64,000 nt of DNA, taken from contig JADDMT010000025.1 of NCBI GenBank assembly GCA_021401465.1, forward strand, positions 186,001 through 250,000. Direction: 5' to 3'. Position 1 is the first letter of the stretch; each line of letters opens with the position of its first letter. Below the pieces are notes generated by a model that saw only the letters and a list, made by a program, of their open reading frames with translations, did no database searches and had not been told where the DNA came from. The DNA comes from Teratosphaeria epicoccoides (taxonomy: Eukaryota > Ascomycota > Dothideomycetes > Mycosphaerellales > Teratosphaeriaceae). This document shows, piece after piece, positions 31,219-42,018 of the stretch. The position numbers and the translations under genes were made by a program.

Positions 31219-33210
31219 ATGGACTGGCACGATCAGAGAATGCCCGACGTGGCCTCGATGGACACACTGATCGCCTCTTCCGAGCGCCAAGCCCAGTCCA
31301 GTCCTGCATCAATGGAATGCATCAAAGATCGAAGCACTTCGGAGACCATCGAAGGACATTCAGCACCACCACCAAGACCACGAAGAACCAAAAGCTTCCG
31401 CGTGCAAGTAGAGTATCTCACATCAGCAGCGCTCCGACCTTACTGGGGTCTGCTGTGCCTCGGAATCTCAATCGGTTCTGTGTTCTTTTCTTTAGCGATC
31501 CTTGTCACGTCCAATGACGAACCCGTGGACTCTTGGACCATTCAGCCAACAGTCTATCTCGCCATCGCCGCGGCCATATCCAACACCATGATAACGATCG
31601 CCTACACCCAGGCCACCGTGATAGCTTGGTGGTACACCGCGTCCAAAGGTGCCACCATTCGCAAGCTGGAGCGACAATGGGAAGTCAGCACCGGACTCTT
31701 CTCGCCGCGGTATCATATCAAACATCCGAGTCTGGTCGTGGTGGCGACTGTACTCGTCTGGTCTATGATCGCTGACGGTCCTATGCTCCAGCGCGCGGCG
31801 AGCGTCGTGAGTGCTACGCAATCGAAAGCGGTGCCTTTCAATGTCACTCTTTCGCCAGAATTGCCAACAGGGTTCTCGGGGAGTAGACAGTATGATTTCC
31901 TTTTCTTTTCGACCTCCGTTTCTGAAGTTAGTCAACAATGGACCCGCGGCGACCCAATCCCATTCCCTGTTGAGCCTGGTTGCAAAGGCAAATGTATTGG
32001 AACTGTGCGAGGGCCGGGTGTCACCAAGGAGAAATGTAGTACACAGACTTGGCCGATCGATGAGGATATGTTTCGCGACCCAAATGCAACTTGGGGCAGA
32101 TGGCCTGCGGTCAATAGCGAGAACGTGACTGCTCCAAGGAATCCGTTGTTCCAGATCCGAATGGGACCTCATATGGACGGCCTTGGGAACCCAGTGCCGC
32201 AGGAAGCCGCGGTTCTGTGGGTGGGATCCATCAGCGTCTTCAATGCTACAGGGGAATATGAAGAAACAAAATGTTACTGGGTCCCAACAATCCTCGACTA
32301 CAACGTCGAGTTCGACAGCGACGGCCACGTCAACATTCTCCGGGATCCCGAAAGTCCGGCGGACAATCCGACAGGTAGGATTGTGGCGCTGGCGAATAAC
32401 ACGCGTGCAGTCGAGCAATGGGTGGAGCCTCCCGACGAGAAGCCTACAACGATAGACTACCTTGTAGACTACCTGAGAGCTTTCGTGGTGGCTAACGCGA
32501 GTGCCGCGCCCCCTGCCGAGAGCAACGAGGACTATCAAGTCGACGTGTGGCACGGCGACGCGTACACATGGAACCCGCAGGCCTTGATATACCACAATTC
32601 CTCCAACGGCGCGCTTGACGTCAATTTCCGCGACCCGGTCCCGGATATCATTCAAAACCTGAACGACATGTTGTTCCGTAGCTCTGTCCTGGCCACGACG
32701 ACGTGGCCCAATATCACCGAGCTTATCGACCCTGGGCTCTCCATTCAACAACACATCGTGGCCAACGAAACGGTGACGCAGAACGTCTTCCACTCCGATT
32801 TCACATGGTTTGCGGCAGCGACAGTGCTGGACCTCGTCGTGACGCTGGCTGTACTGCCGCTATTCTGGGGCTTTTGGAGGCTGGAGAAGCACCTGACGCT
32901 TTCGCCGTTTAGTCTCGCGTTGGCGTTTAATGCGCCGTTGTTTAGGGAAGCTGATCCGGAGCATGGCGTCGACGGCGTGGTGAAGGATTATGGAGATATG
33001 AGGATTAGGTATGGTGAAATTGTGGAGGGAAGTTCAGGGGGAGAAATGACGGAAAGTGAAGAAGTGGGTTTTAATGGAGGAGAGGAGGAGAGGGGAGAAG
33101 ACGACGAAGTGTCGCCGCGTCCCTCCGGCATCAAACCTGCCGAGAGGGTGAACTCGATGGCTTCGTCCAGGAGGGGTTTTGGGAGGTGCACGAATGTGAG
33201 GCGAGACTAG
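31219..33210 (+). CDS. Multi-pass membrane protein of unknown function with large lumenal/extracellular domain
   Basis: I do not recognise a named family. The frame starts at ATG 31219 (663 aa; later ATGs at 31240 and 31258 are possible) and has no intron. After a polar N-terminus with a PPPRPRRTK stretch come two hydrophobic segments (about 75-97 and 108-135) and a third (about 170-187, LVVVATVLVWSMIADGP). A large hydrophilic region of about 330 residues with several N-x-S/T sites and Cys residues follows. One more membrane helix (about 533-555) ends it, then an acidic cytoplasmic tail. The pattern (three helices, long outer loop, one helix) and the segment IAWWYTASKGATI followed by a DGPMLQRA block resemble a large family of uncharacterised fungal membrane proteins. 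A role at the cell surface is only inference. Confidence 0.8.
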   Translation: MDWHDQRMPDVASMDTLIASSERQAQSSPASMECIKDRSTSETIEGHSAPPPRPRRTKSFRVQVEYLTSAALRPYWGLLCLGISIGSVFFSLAILVTSNDEPVDSWTIQPTVYLAIAAAISNTMITIAYTQATVIAWWYTASKGATIRKLERQWEVSTGLFSPRYHIKHPSLVVVATVLVWSMIADGPMLQRAASVVSATQSKAVPFNVTLSPELPTGFSGSRQYDFLFFSTSVSEVSQQWTRGDPIPFPVEPGCKGKCIGTVRGPGVTKEKCSTQTWPIDEDMFRDPNATWGRWPAVNSENVTAPRNPLFQIRMGPHMDGLGNPVPQEAAVLWVGSISVFNATGEYEETKCYWVPTILDYNVEFDSDGHVNILRDPESPADNPTGRIVALANNTRAVEQWVEPPDEKPTTIDYLVDYLRAFVVANASAAPPAESNEDYQVDVWHGDAYTWNPQALIYHNSSNGALDVNFRDPVPDIIQNLNDMLFRSSVLATTTWPNITELIDPGLSIQQHIVANETVTQNVFHSDFTWFAAATVLDLVVTLAVLPLFWGFWRLEKHLTLSPFSLALAFNAPLFREADPEHGVDGVVKDYGDMRIRYGEIVEGSSGGEMTESEEVGFNGGEEERGEDDEVSPRPSGIKPAERVNSMASSRRGFGRCTNVRRD

Positions 33211-34824
33211 GCCAGCCTCGAGGGCGGCGCTGCGCAAACCTGGTGCCGATGAGCATTGTTGGGTAGGGGCGCCCTGGTGGCTGCTGGATACCCGAAATGT
33301 TGTCCTTGCGGAATGACTGCATGAGTCTACGAACTTTCTGCTTTACTGTCAATATCTATATGGAACTGTTTAGAGCGCCAGCGGGTCGGCTTTCAGACAA
33401 GTGCTGGAGGGTCGTCCCGCTTTGCGTTGGGATTTGTGTCCTGTTTGTTTCTTCAAGACCACTTTCTAAGCCAGCTGAATCGAGCCGAGCAACGCCTGTC
33501 TGGCACCATGGTGATCGGGAAGTTGGCGGTTTGGCGGGAGTTCCGTTACAACTCAGTGAGAATGCGGCCAGATTGTACCGGGCGGCCACCGGCAAGTGCG
33601 GCGGACACAACGCTCGCAGATTTTTGCGCCAGCGACTTGTCTTTCTGTGGCTGTAGAAACGCTGACGCAGACAGATGTGCGCATCGATGCGAGATGCGAA
33701 AGGCAATAACTGATAGCTGCTGCTACCAGCCTCGCTTTGGTTATATCCACATGAATCGACACAGCTTCCCGCACGCACTCGAATCATCGAGCATTGTCTC
33801 ATCTTCTACGAGCTCGCATGCTCATTCGACCAGCTGCACGCCTTTCGGCGATCCTGCCATGCCTCCTGACAAGGCGGACTAAGACCATAAGACACCCCTT
33901 CAACTACCAGCCTCATCCGCCCGGTCACCTGCACAAATCCGCAAACGAGCGGTCGGCAAATACCACGTCCGCACAGCGCGAGCGCTTCTGCCGAGCCGAC
34001 GTACCCACTACTCGCAACTGAAAGCCTCTGATCCCGCAGCATCGCAATAGTCACCGAAGGCAAGACCGTTGATATGCTCGACTCTCACAGAGTTGCACCG
34101 CATGGAGGTCTCGTTGTATTTGGCGATGTCCCCGACGCTGTCGCAGGCCGCTTTGGTGGCTCCGGCTTGAGGGACAAGTGCGCGTTGGCACCAGCATGAA
34201 TTTGCAGAGACCAGGTCAAGGCTTGTCAAATAGCTGAATTGCAGCACAGGCAGCAGCGAGCGAAAGTGAGCGGCTCGGAAGCTTCTCGGCAGACTCACAT
34301 GCATTCTTTCAATTCTGCTATTCCTTGCGGCGACAATGTGATTTGCTGAGTGTAGAAGCGAGGGTGGTGTATCGTCAGTCTGTGATTCAAGCGTTTCCGG
34401 TACTCAATGACTGCCTCTTGACTCGCACTGAGCAGCCTTACCTTATCTGGGCAGGAACACTCAACATGGAGCGCAAAGCTCAGCGCCTATTCGAATGATC
34501 TTTGTCCTTGATACGAGAGCGCAAGAGCTTTGACCAGTGTCGTCCAATGGATTTGGCCGCCGATTTGAAGCAGGGTTTGGCGATCTTCAAGTGCGCATTT
34601 GACACATGCGCCAGCATGCTTCGTGTAACACATGCTACCTATTGTGCTATGCCGCGCGCGGGAACCTATCTCACGTCTTCGTAGCTGTGGCACTGGGTGT
34701 GCTTGTAGCGGAGAGGAAACACCACGCCTCATGCTTCGATGCTCAAACCAGCTCCGTAAAGTCGGCGGTATGGCGACAAAAGCGTTGGCTTCAGTACAAG
34801 GGCCTTTGGTCAGGCTTGCCTCAC
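33211..34824. other. Intergenic, no supported gene
   Basis: The unknown membrane gene and ARPC5 both end toward this 1.6-kb stretch. Open frames near 33356-33882 and 34487-34926 show no domain or splice support. Nothing else was seen. Confidence 0.55.
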
Positions 34825-35588
34825 TCACACTGTCCTCCGGTCCGACATAACACGTACTATGCTGCCTGGCCCAGCCAGCTCGACGAGCTACATCCGGCGT
34901 CAGCAACAATCACTCCCAGAATCTGAACCCCCAAAGTGGCCTCACCTTTTCATGCCAGCTCAATAGCACACTCATCTGCTGTCCACCGCCCTCTCCACCA
35001 CCGAAATTCCTGCCGCCTATTTGCGAAAACCCCGTAGCTTGCGGTGTGATGTTTCGACTTGTGGAGTTACTTCCACCTGGTGGTCCCTGTGCCATGCCCT
35101 TGTAGAGATACTTCATTAATGTATCACACAGCTCGGACCCGCCATCTGACTGGTATAACCGTTGGAGAAGTGGTGTCATTTCCGCTTGCCGTATCTGACC
35201 CAAAACCTCTGTTACTACGCTGAGATGTATCGCCTGGTGGATCCGAGTCAGAACCGCTCCCTCACGCCCTCGTGGATCTGTTGCTCATTCTCATGGCTGT
35301 CCTACCTTGCCCGAGTCGTCCGCACCGTACGGCGCATTCTCCAGCGCTCCCCTCAATGCACCCTCCGCGTTGCCGCCTCTGAGTAGCTGTCGTATCTGGC
35401 CGGACAGAGTCTGGACGTCGGCGGTGGAGACGGGGTGGACGGCGGGCGTGAGGCTTGTGAGATCAAAGTTGTCACATGACTCCGGGTCGGTATGGCCGTC
35501 AATGTCTGTTGCCTTGCGGAGCAGTTGGTGGTATCGCGGACTCACCCAGCGCATCTATGTTTATTGTTCGCCAGTTGATGTTCGCCAT
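34825..35588 (-). CDS. ARPC5: Arp2/3 complex subunit 5 (ARPC5, p16-Arc)
   Basis: ARPC5 is the smallest structural subunit of the Arp2/3 complex, which nucleates branched actin at endocytic patches. Minus-strand exons are 35546-35588, 35306-35505, 34946-35233 and 34825-34887 (197 aa). The four pieces join in phase: INIDAL-DIDGHTDPES, DDSGK-AIHLSVVTEV, LLSWHEK-LVELAGPG. Family motifs are MANINWRTINID at the start, STADVQTLSGQIRQLLRGG, NAEGALRGALENAPYG, MTPLLQRLYQSDGG, LMKYLYKGM, SVLLSWHEK and the end SIVRVMSDRRTV. It is longer than the about 150 aa of animal ARPC5 because of a Ser/Gly-rich insert (GGRNFGGGEGGGQQ) before SVLLSWHEK. The first intron, 35506-35545, is only 40 nt. The gene is divergent with the membrane protein at 35887. 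Confidence 0.95.
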
Positions 35589-35886
35589 TGCGACCGAGGA
35601 GTCTGTGTGGTCTCTATCTGCTGAGACTCGCTGGATCATCTGCCAAACACAACAATGCAGCAGCGATGGTCCAGGTCGTACTGTAGGCGGGGCACGGTGG
35701 GAAAGCTTGGCATTGGCGGGACTGGGGTCCGGTCACAATGATTGCCGCCGACCACCAGCCACGCGACGCGCCGGAAACATTACACATATCCACACCACCC
35801 CTTCAGTACTCCACGTTACATGAATGAACAATCGCCAATATGCGATACCGCCAGCAGCGCATTGACAGCAGCAGTATCGCGCGATC
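35589..35886. promoter_or_regulatory. Bidirectional promoter region, ARPC5 and the 35887 gene
   Basis: Two divergent ATGs lie 298 bp apart. No clear TATA box was found at a set distance. Confidence 0.45.
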
Positions 35887-38427
35887 ATGATCACCACAGT
35901 CGAACAGAGGTTGCGGCGCATCGAACAGAAGTCGGTCGCATTCAAGGTGCCCGGCGCGGACATCCCAGGTGGTATGGACAAAGTGCAGGCGGCGCATGGT
36001 GATTCTGACGCGTCGGGGCCTTCTGATCTTGGGGCGCTCGAGGACGAGACGGACGATTTTGGGAGGAGAATATTGCAGCACCATCGAGATACACAGCGCC
36101 TCGACAGTGCTCTCAGAAAGGATGGACAGCCATTCAGGAAGCAACAACCAAGACCGCGTCTACCAAGACCGCGTCTACCTGGACTCCACGGGATCGATGG
36201 ATCGCAAGCCGGGCACGGTCACGGACGAACGGGAAGCGGTGGCAGCAGTGGCTCCGACCCGCCATTGAACGTGCCCTCCCAATGGGGTCGCCGGGCTAGG
36301 AGACAGGCGGGCTGGCTACGGGAGTTGCGCGAGTCAATCAACATGGACCCTCCAGACTCAAGAGCTGCGCGAAAGGAGGACATGGAAGCAATCTCCGCTT
36401 ATGAAACGCGTCACACTGGCGAGCATGATTGGGAGGCTATCGCAGATCAGCCGTTGGCCTCGATCGAGGATACACCACCTTCGATGAAACGACACCGGGC
36501 TGATACGACGCCTTCGTCGTTACGGCACACGAACACGATGACCCTACCGGGTGCGACAGCTTTGGATGATCCAGACTTCTCGACCGTCGATCTGCTTGCT
36601 TCGACGCCGGCTGTCAACAGGCGAAATCGACGGGTCGACCTGCTGACGAAGCGCGGGACGGAGCATTTCGAGCAGCGACGGATCACGAAGCACACATTGA
36701 AACAGGCCTTGAACGGCTCAGGATCTGCACCCGTCGACGAACGGCCTGTGACGGCACCACCACGAACCAGCCCATCTCCACCACGACAACCCGGACATCT
36801 TAATCTCAATAAGGAAAATGTCGCGCCGAACAGCGATGTGCAGAATGGATATCATGCCGAGGAAGTCAAGGGTCGCGCGTCGAAACCTCTGAACTTCAAG
36901 CGGCCGACGACGCACTCAGTGCATAGCCGTAATGACTCGTATAATTTGCTCAAGCAGCTCGTGCGGGTCTCCAGCTCACCTAGCCCTGGTAAGGACAAGG
37001 CTGAGCGTGAAGTCCTGCAAAAGAGGAAGGAGACTCGTCTAGCAGATGTTCTGCCGTTGAGCGCAAGAAGCACCAACAGCGATTACATCTCGACTGAGAA
37101 ACCGAGTGACCTACCGCAGCGACAGCCGTATCCTGCGTCTGATGCTGAACACGAAGATTTGGAACCCTCGAGTCGGAAGCTGAAGGAACGACCAATTGTT
37201 GATGCGACTCCTGCTATGGCGGAGCAAGGGGCTGAGGTAAAGACTCCTGTGGTCACTGGCGCATGGGTCGATACGCCTGGGGGCAAGCAAGACCGGGAGA
37301 CAGCTGTGCCTATTAGGCAGAAGCCTGCGGAGGAGACGGTTGAACAGCCATTACGACGGGTGCACAGCGAACCCGGCCAGGGTAAGTCGGCACTTGCAGA
37401 TGTGTTGAAAGACATGAAAGCTCAGCCCAACGCGCTCTATGGTGATACCACGATGCAGTCATTAGAAGACATTGTCAATCCAAATGTCGAACCGTCCGAT
37501 CCAGAGCTAACCAATGGCCACGCCGAGGCTGCGGCAGACCAAAGAACTGGTGACCGGGAGCTCACACAAGCTGAAAAGGACCGGCGACAGGAACGATTGG
37601 CAATTGAAGCTATGAACAAGCATCTGCGAGCTGCAAGGACAAGTATCAAAGATGCTAATCGAGGACTCCGGCGAGTGGAGAATAAGATTGAGGGCACGGA
37701 TGCTGGCACCTCTGCTCCGGCAGAGACATCGAAAGTCGCCGCAAGCGCCTCGCAGAGCAAGTCCACTACATCTGGCAAGACTGTCTGCGAGCACTGCGGC
37801 GGCACTTATCGTGGATCCGTCTGGAAAGCACTTTGGATCGAGTTTCGATCAAATTTCTACATCTACCCCGGGGAGACTCCGCCTGCCCCGGCTGCTTCTC
37901 CAGAGGAAAAGCAGATACGATGGTGGCAGAACAAGTACATCCACCTCACGACTCTTGGTCTTGCTGTGACACTCGTGATCCTGTACGCAACGGTCGAGCT
38001 GTGGCTCTGCGATATCTACTGTCACAAACGGTACGCCACGACGATGGTGGGATTTGGCGTTGACCCAAATGCGCCGATTTTCCCTTTCGTCATCCCGACG
38101 CTCCTGTCCCGGCCTTTCAGAGCTTTGTGGCAGCCCGTAGTGGACTGCCTGTCCTGGCTCATTGCAGGATGCTGGAGATGGCTCACCGAGACCGAGGCGC
38201 CGCCCAAGGTCGTCAAGAGTGGTGGCAGCGGAGGCAGGATTGTCGACAAGTCGGCCCAGCGTGGATGGAATGAAGATTTCGGCGGCACGACCATCACGAA
38301 GGCTTTCACGAACACTGCTTGGGAGCAGGTTGGTAAAGCCACTGCTGTCGCTGGTCAACAGATTTGGTCAGGGATGCAGCAGAAGTACGATGATGCGGAT
38401 AGCATGTGGCATGATGAGTCGATTTGA
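35887..38427 (+). CDS. Conserved fungal protein with C-terminal membrane segment, function unknown
   Basis: The 846-aa frame begins at ATG 35887 (TVEQRLRRIEQKS) and has no visible intron; an upstream exon cannot be excluded. About 640 residues are hydrophilic and low in complexity, with a conserved-looking stretch DPDFSTVDLLASTPAVNRRN (about 230) and YNLLKQLVRVSSSPSPGK (about 355). A charged helix near 555-600 may be coiled coil. Then come a CEHCGG pair, one strong membrane helix (HLTTLGLAVTLVILYATVEL, about 688-707), the motif GFGVDPNAPIFPFVIPTLL (about 722-740), and an amphipathic C-terminal part. I recall the DPNAP-FPFV motif from uncharacterised Pezizomycotina proteins. A nuclear-envelope or spindle-pole role is a guess only. 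A 15-bp in-frame tandem duplication (PRPRL twice) lies near 36150-36180. Confidence 0.82.
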   Translation: MITTVEQRLRRIEQKSVAFKVPGADIPGGMDKVQAAHGDSDASGPSDLGALEDETDDFGRRILQHHRDTQRLDSALRKDGQPFRKQQPRPRLPRPRLPGLHGIDGSQAGHGHGRTGSGGSSGSDPPLNVPSQWGRRARRQAGWLRELRESINMDPPDSRAARKEDMEAISAYETRHTGEHDWEAIADQPLASIEDTPPSMKRHRADTTPSSLRHTNTMTLPGATALDDPDFSTVDLLASTPAVNRRNRRVDLLTKRGTEHFEQRRITKHTLKQALNGSGSAPVDERPVTAPPRTSPSPPRQPGHLNLNKENVAPNSDVQNGYHAEEVKGRASKPLNFKRPTTHSVHSRNDSYNLLKQLVRVSSSPSPGKDKAEREVLQKRKETRLADVLPLSARSTNSDYISTEKPSDLPQRQPYPASDAEHEDLEPSSRKLKERPIVDATPAMAEQGAEVKTPVVTGAWVDTPGGKQDRETAVPIRQKPAEETVEQPLRRVHSEPGQGKSALADVLKDMKAQPNALYGDTTMQSLEDIVNPNVEPSDPELTNGHAEAAADQRTGDRELTQAEKDRRQERLAIEAMNKHLRAARTSIKDANRGLRRVENKIEGTDAGTSAPAETSKVAASASQSKSTTSGKTVCEHCGGTYRGSVWKALWIEFRSNFYIYPGETPPAPAASPEEKQIRWWQNKYIHLTTLGLAVTLVILYATVELWLCDIYCHKRYATTMVGFGVDPNAPIFPFVIPTLLSRPFRALWQPVVDCLSWLIAGCWRWLTETEAPPKVVKSGGSGGRIVDKSAQRGWNEDFGGTTITKAFTNTAWEQVGKATAVAGQQIWSGMQQKYDDADSMWHDESI

Positions 38428-39857
38428 GTCGATGGCTTTGGCATTGTCCGTCTTTGGTACTGCAGGTTTCGAGAATGATCGCGTTCTGAGCGAACGTGCG
38501 CTTTGGCCGCAATTTCTGGCTGCGGCTGACAGATAGCCACCAGTCTATCCATCGCGTGACAACCTAAATGCAGTCAACATTTGTTGAACCCGTCACCACT
38601 GAGTTTAGCGACAGCATCATTAAAGGCAGTCGGTCAGGAACGTGTCATTGACAACAAAAGCAGTCAACCGCGTCGACAAGCAGCCAACCTTCCGTTCTCC
38701 ATCTTGCAAGAGCGCGTTCAATATCCCGCGTACCTGCCCTACCCACACCTCGCTCCTTCCGAGGGCGCATAGGGAAGGTGCAAGGATGTGCGGAAACTCG
38801 CGTAAGTGCTGTTGCTACTTTCGTCATTCCAGACTCCTTGCAAACTGACATGCTCTCCACATGCATCCACGAACATCGGCTCGCAACAGAGGTTCCAGAA
38901 GGCCGCTGTCTGATCATATCGCGAGACCCTGCTGATGTTGTGCGCAGCGTTCCCGACGCTATGTCTCACTCAGTGACCGCGTCACACGCAGCATGATGAG
39001 GGAGGCGCCACGCAACGCAGTGTTCGCGACAGCGGAGGTGCTGCTAGATATCCTCCTTCATCTCGGCGGTGCGTGAAGGTCTACGTGATAGCAAGACCCT
39101 TGGATATCCTGTATACGTCAAAGGCCTTTGGATCTGGCTCATGGAGTGGCGCGATGATGTATGTTTTTGAGAGAGCTAGAAGCTGCACCGAGGATGGGAG
39201 GATCAAAGTCTGCAGAGGCAGATCATTTGCGGAAGCTCGCGTTCGTGGAGATAAAAGAGGGAGCAGGACTGTCCACCGTGCTGCACAGTGTACTGCTGGG
39301 GACGCGATCTGCACTTTTTAGTAGGAACTTCGTTCTAGCAAGTGGAAGGCAGCACTGCCAGACTGTCTTGATCAAGGTACGCGTTGACTACCTAGGGCTT
39401 GCAGCACATCTGACGGGAAGTCTGGGTTGCTCGACATAGTGGCATTATGAGAGCGGTCCTGAGCTGCAAGTTTCATTTACATCTTGCCTCTGGCTGAACG
39501 TGATGCCTGAGAGCTCTTGCTGTGCAAATTTTTCTGCCCTTCATACGCGCCTTCCACCATTGTATGCCTTTCGCCTGACTTCGCATCACCTGAGCTTTCT
39601 TGAAATGACGGCGTGCGCCTTCGCAGTCAGATTTCAGATTCTTTGGCAAACCTTCTGCCGTAACCAGCTCAGCATTGCATCCTGCATCTCAATCGGCCAA
39701 AGGCAGCAAGCGTCTGCCACTGCTCAATCGACTCGCCGTCTAGAGATCGAGCGAAGACAGTCTGCCGACATCAAAGGGTGCATGAGACAAGTGAGGGCAT
39801 TACGCCGCGATCTGGAGTCGAGCTTGAGGACAGTCGCTCTGACGGTAGCCACTCGAT
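38428..39857. other. Intergenic, no supported gene
   Basis: This 1.4-kb stretch has only short frames (38581-39440 and 39500-39922) without domains. I see no repeat or RNA gene. Confidence 0.5.
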
Positions 39858-40454
39858 ATGCCATTCATTCCGCCAGGCGCCTTCCTACCTCTCCCACGAG
39901 CTGCGCCTGCGATGAAACCTGAGAACGCTTACCATGGCGGCGACTTCGAGTCTGTACTCTCCTGTGCCGGTGTCGCACATACTGACCACGCATACCACCA
40001 CGCCGCGACACCGAGCGCGAACGTCCAGCGATATCCAGTCGACCCAGAGCAGAAGAAGCGATATCGCAGATACAAGAATCACTACTGCGGCTGGCGCGGT
40101 TGCCCAAGACATTACATCTTCAGCAAGTGGTTCGGCGAGCCGGACGAGCAGCTGATTGTGGACGACATTGAGCATCTACCTGTTTGCCACTACAAGTGCT
40201 GGAAGTCTGAGCTGGACCGGTTTTGGGCGGAGGTGAGATCGGAGGACGTGGATTTGATCTTGCACTGCGGACTAAGGTTGTGTCATCGGGCTTGCTACCT
40301 GACCGATGTGAAGCAGATCCAGGATTGCGAGAGGGATGTACCGCAGGCGGTGCCGGAGCTCAGGACGTGGAAGGAGCGGCTGAGGGTTCCTAAATGGCAG
40401 CATCAGATCAGTTTGGTTAGCTGCATGTCGTTGGCGCACGGCGGATTCCTGTGA
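39858..40454 (+). CDS. Hypothetical Cys/His/Trp-containing protein
   Basis: An uninterrupted ATG-to-stop frame encodes 198 aa (a second ATG at 39912 would give 180 aa). The central part reads like true coding sequence: EQKKRYRRYKNHYCGWRGCP, HYIFSKWFGEPDEQLIVDD, CHYKCWKSELDRFWAEVRSE and LHCGLRLCHRACYL. Cys and His occur as C-x4-C, C-H-x2-C and C-x4-C-H-x2-C, which suggests metal binding. No signal peptide or membrane helix is evident. I do not know the family. Codon choice in 40020-40420 resembles that of the real genes nearby, which is the main reason for calling it. Confidence 0.5.
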   Translation: MPFIPPGAFLPLPRAAPAMKPENAYHGGDFESVLSCAGVAHTDHAYHHAATPSANVQRYPVDPEQKKRYRRYKNHYCGWRGCPRHYIFSKWFGEPDEQLIVDDIEHLPVCHYKCWKSELDRFWAEVRSEDVDLILHCGLRLCHRACYLTDVKQIQDCERDVPQAVPELRTWKERLRVPKWQHQISLVSCMSLAHGGFL

Positions 40455-41246
40455 GCGGCCAGAGCTGTATTGCACCTGAGATGTACTCTACGTGACCGCG
40501 ACAGCTCATCTTCTCCTTGTTGCCGGGTTGTTGTTTTGCGAACATGAAGTCGGGAGATCTCAGATCCTTTGGAGCTTGTCAGTGCCAAACCCCGGAAAGA
40601 CTTCCGTACCGGGTGTCAGATCTGAAGTGTATGCATGTTTTGGCGCTCGGCCTGGTTTACGATGTCCGTAAGTTTGTGATCCGCTTACATTCCACGCCGC
40701 GTCGGAGATCAGCTGAAGAAGCATCCCTTTGTTCGACAATGTGCGGCCAAGATCGTGCGACGACACTTGATCTCCGCTGTCAGTCTCACGAAGCAGGTGA
40801 ATTTGTCACAAGACTGCAGGTGCCTTTGGCAGCAGAGCGCAAGGCGGGATGTATCCGCAGCGCACACACGCTAATCTCTCCGTGGCGAGATATGTCGATT
40901 CACCGGCGAATGTGACAATCAACAATCCATTGGTCGAGAGGATCGCACTCTCTCACCCTCGATATTCTCCGCCCCGATATTGAGGCCTGAGCTGATGCCT
41001 CACTGCCTCCGCTCTACTCAGTCTCCTCTTCGCTTTTGCTCGCTCGAGTCACGGCGCCCCCAAACTGGTTCTCACGCTTGCGCCGGCACGAAGTAGGTTT
41101 CCGAATCCAAGCAGCACTGAGATGGCTGGGATCCGATCTACGTCATCGTCGGAGGAGATCATCACCCTCCACGCCTAACGCGTGATCATTCACTTTACTC
41201 GCGCGTCCGTGTCTAATGTACACAACTTCTCGCGAAGAAGCATTCG
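40455..41246. other. Intergenic, no supported gene
   Basis: A short stretch between two hypothetical genes. The frame 40517-40915 shows no domain or ATG context that supports it. Confidence 0.45.
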
Positions 41247-41826
41247 ATGATTGAGACATCGACGGCCCCCGACGACAACATCGGGTGACTCGCGACCGTG
41301 GAGCCCTTGCACGAGCGGAGGAAGCGTCCGCTTCGTCACATCTCCCACAAGTCGACGTCTGCGATACCGACATTGTCGACGCTTAACATATCAGGACCTT
41401 CGGTCACCCCGTCGAGTCCGACCAAGGCTTCTGCCCCTGCAACGCGACCCAAGCCTCAAAGCTGGCTGAGCTCTGCTCAGATCAGGCCCAGCAGCAAAGG
41501 TGGAATGGCTGCTGATCTCAGCAGTCACTCTGCTGCTGACCTCCTGCGACAGTCGCTACTGCACAATACAAGGTACGTTCTCTTCACTTCATCGCGTGTT
41601 GTGTCCTAGGACGTTTCGTCTGCCGGAGATCCCAGAAGGCCCATCTGGGTTCCTGCGCATGGAGGACGACTTGCCTGCCATTCCGGCACCGCCACACACA
41701 TACCTGCATCTGCTGCGCGACTTGCCACTCGGCCTGGGCGATACCGCAATTGTCGGGTCACCAAGACAAATCTCAAGCACCAGGCCGTTCTACAAATTCT
41801 TCCAGCAGGGTCTTCTCGAAGGGTAA
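41247..41826 (+). CDS. Possible small gene or structured leader upstream of SCH9
   Basis: Exons 41247-41284, 41321-41572 and 41610-41826 would give about 168 aa if two very short introns (36 and 37 nt, GT..AG) are spliced. The joins keep one frame and give DDNIG-KRPLRH and LLHNT-RTFRLPEIPEG. The C-terminal part (EGPSGFLRMEDDLPAIPAPP and LLRDLPLGLGDTAIVGSP) looks coding. Against it, the introns are below the usual size, the first lacks a clear branch point and I know no homologue. It ends 192 bp before SCH9, so it may instead be the SCH9 leader with upstream reading frames. Confidence 0.3.
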
Positions 41827-42018
41827 TCTCGCCTTTGCCCCACACGACGCTCATTTTGATCTGGCGACACCTCGGCCCTCAGCGATGATGCCTCCAATTT
41901 TCACCATCTGGACTGCTTGTGACTTCACGGCCGCGGTACTTGGTACTTCTGCCGCAGCTCACAAATTGCTTTTCCACATCATCTCCATTACACACATACA
42001 TGGCTCGTGCTGCCGCTC

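Noticed and set aside
31492..32793. 433-codon frame antisense to the membrane-protein gene
   Set aside because: Mirror frame of a real gene with hydrophobic helices and coherent topology on the + strand.
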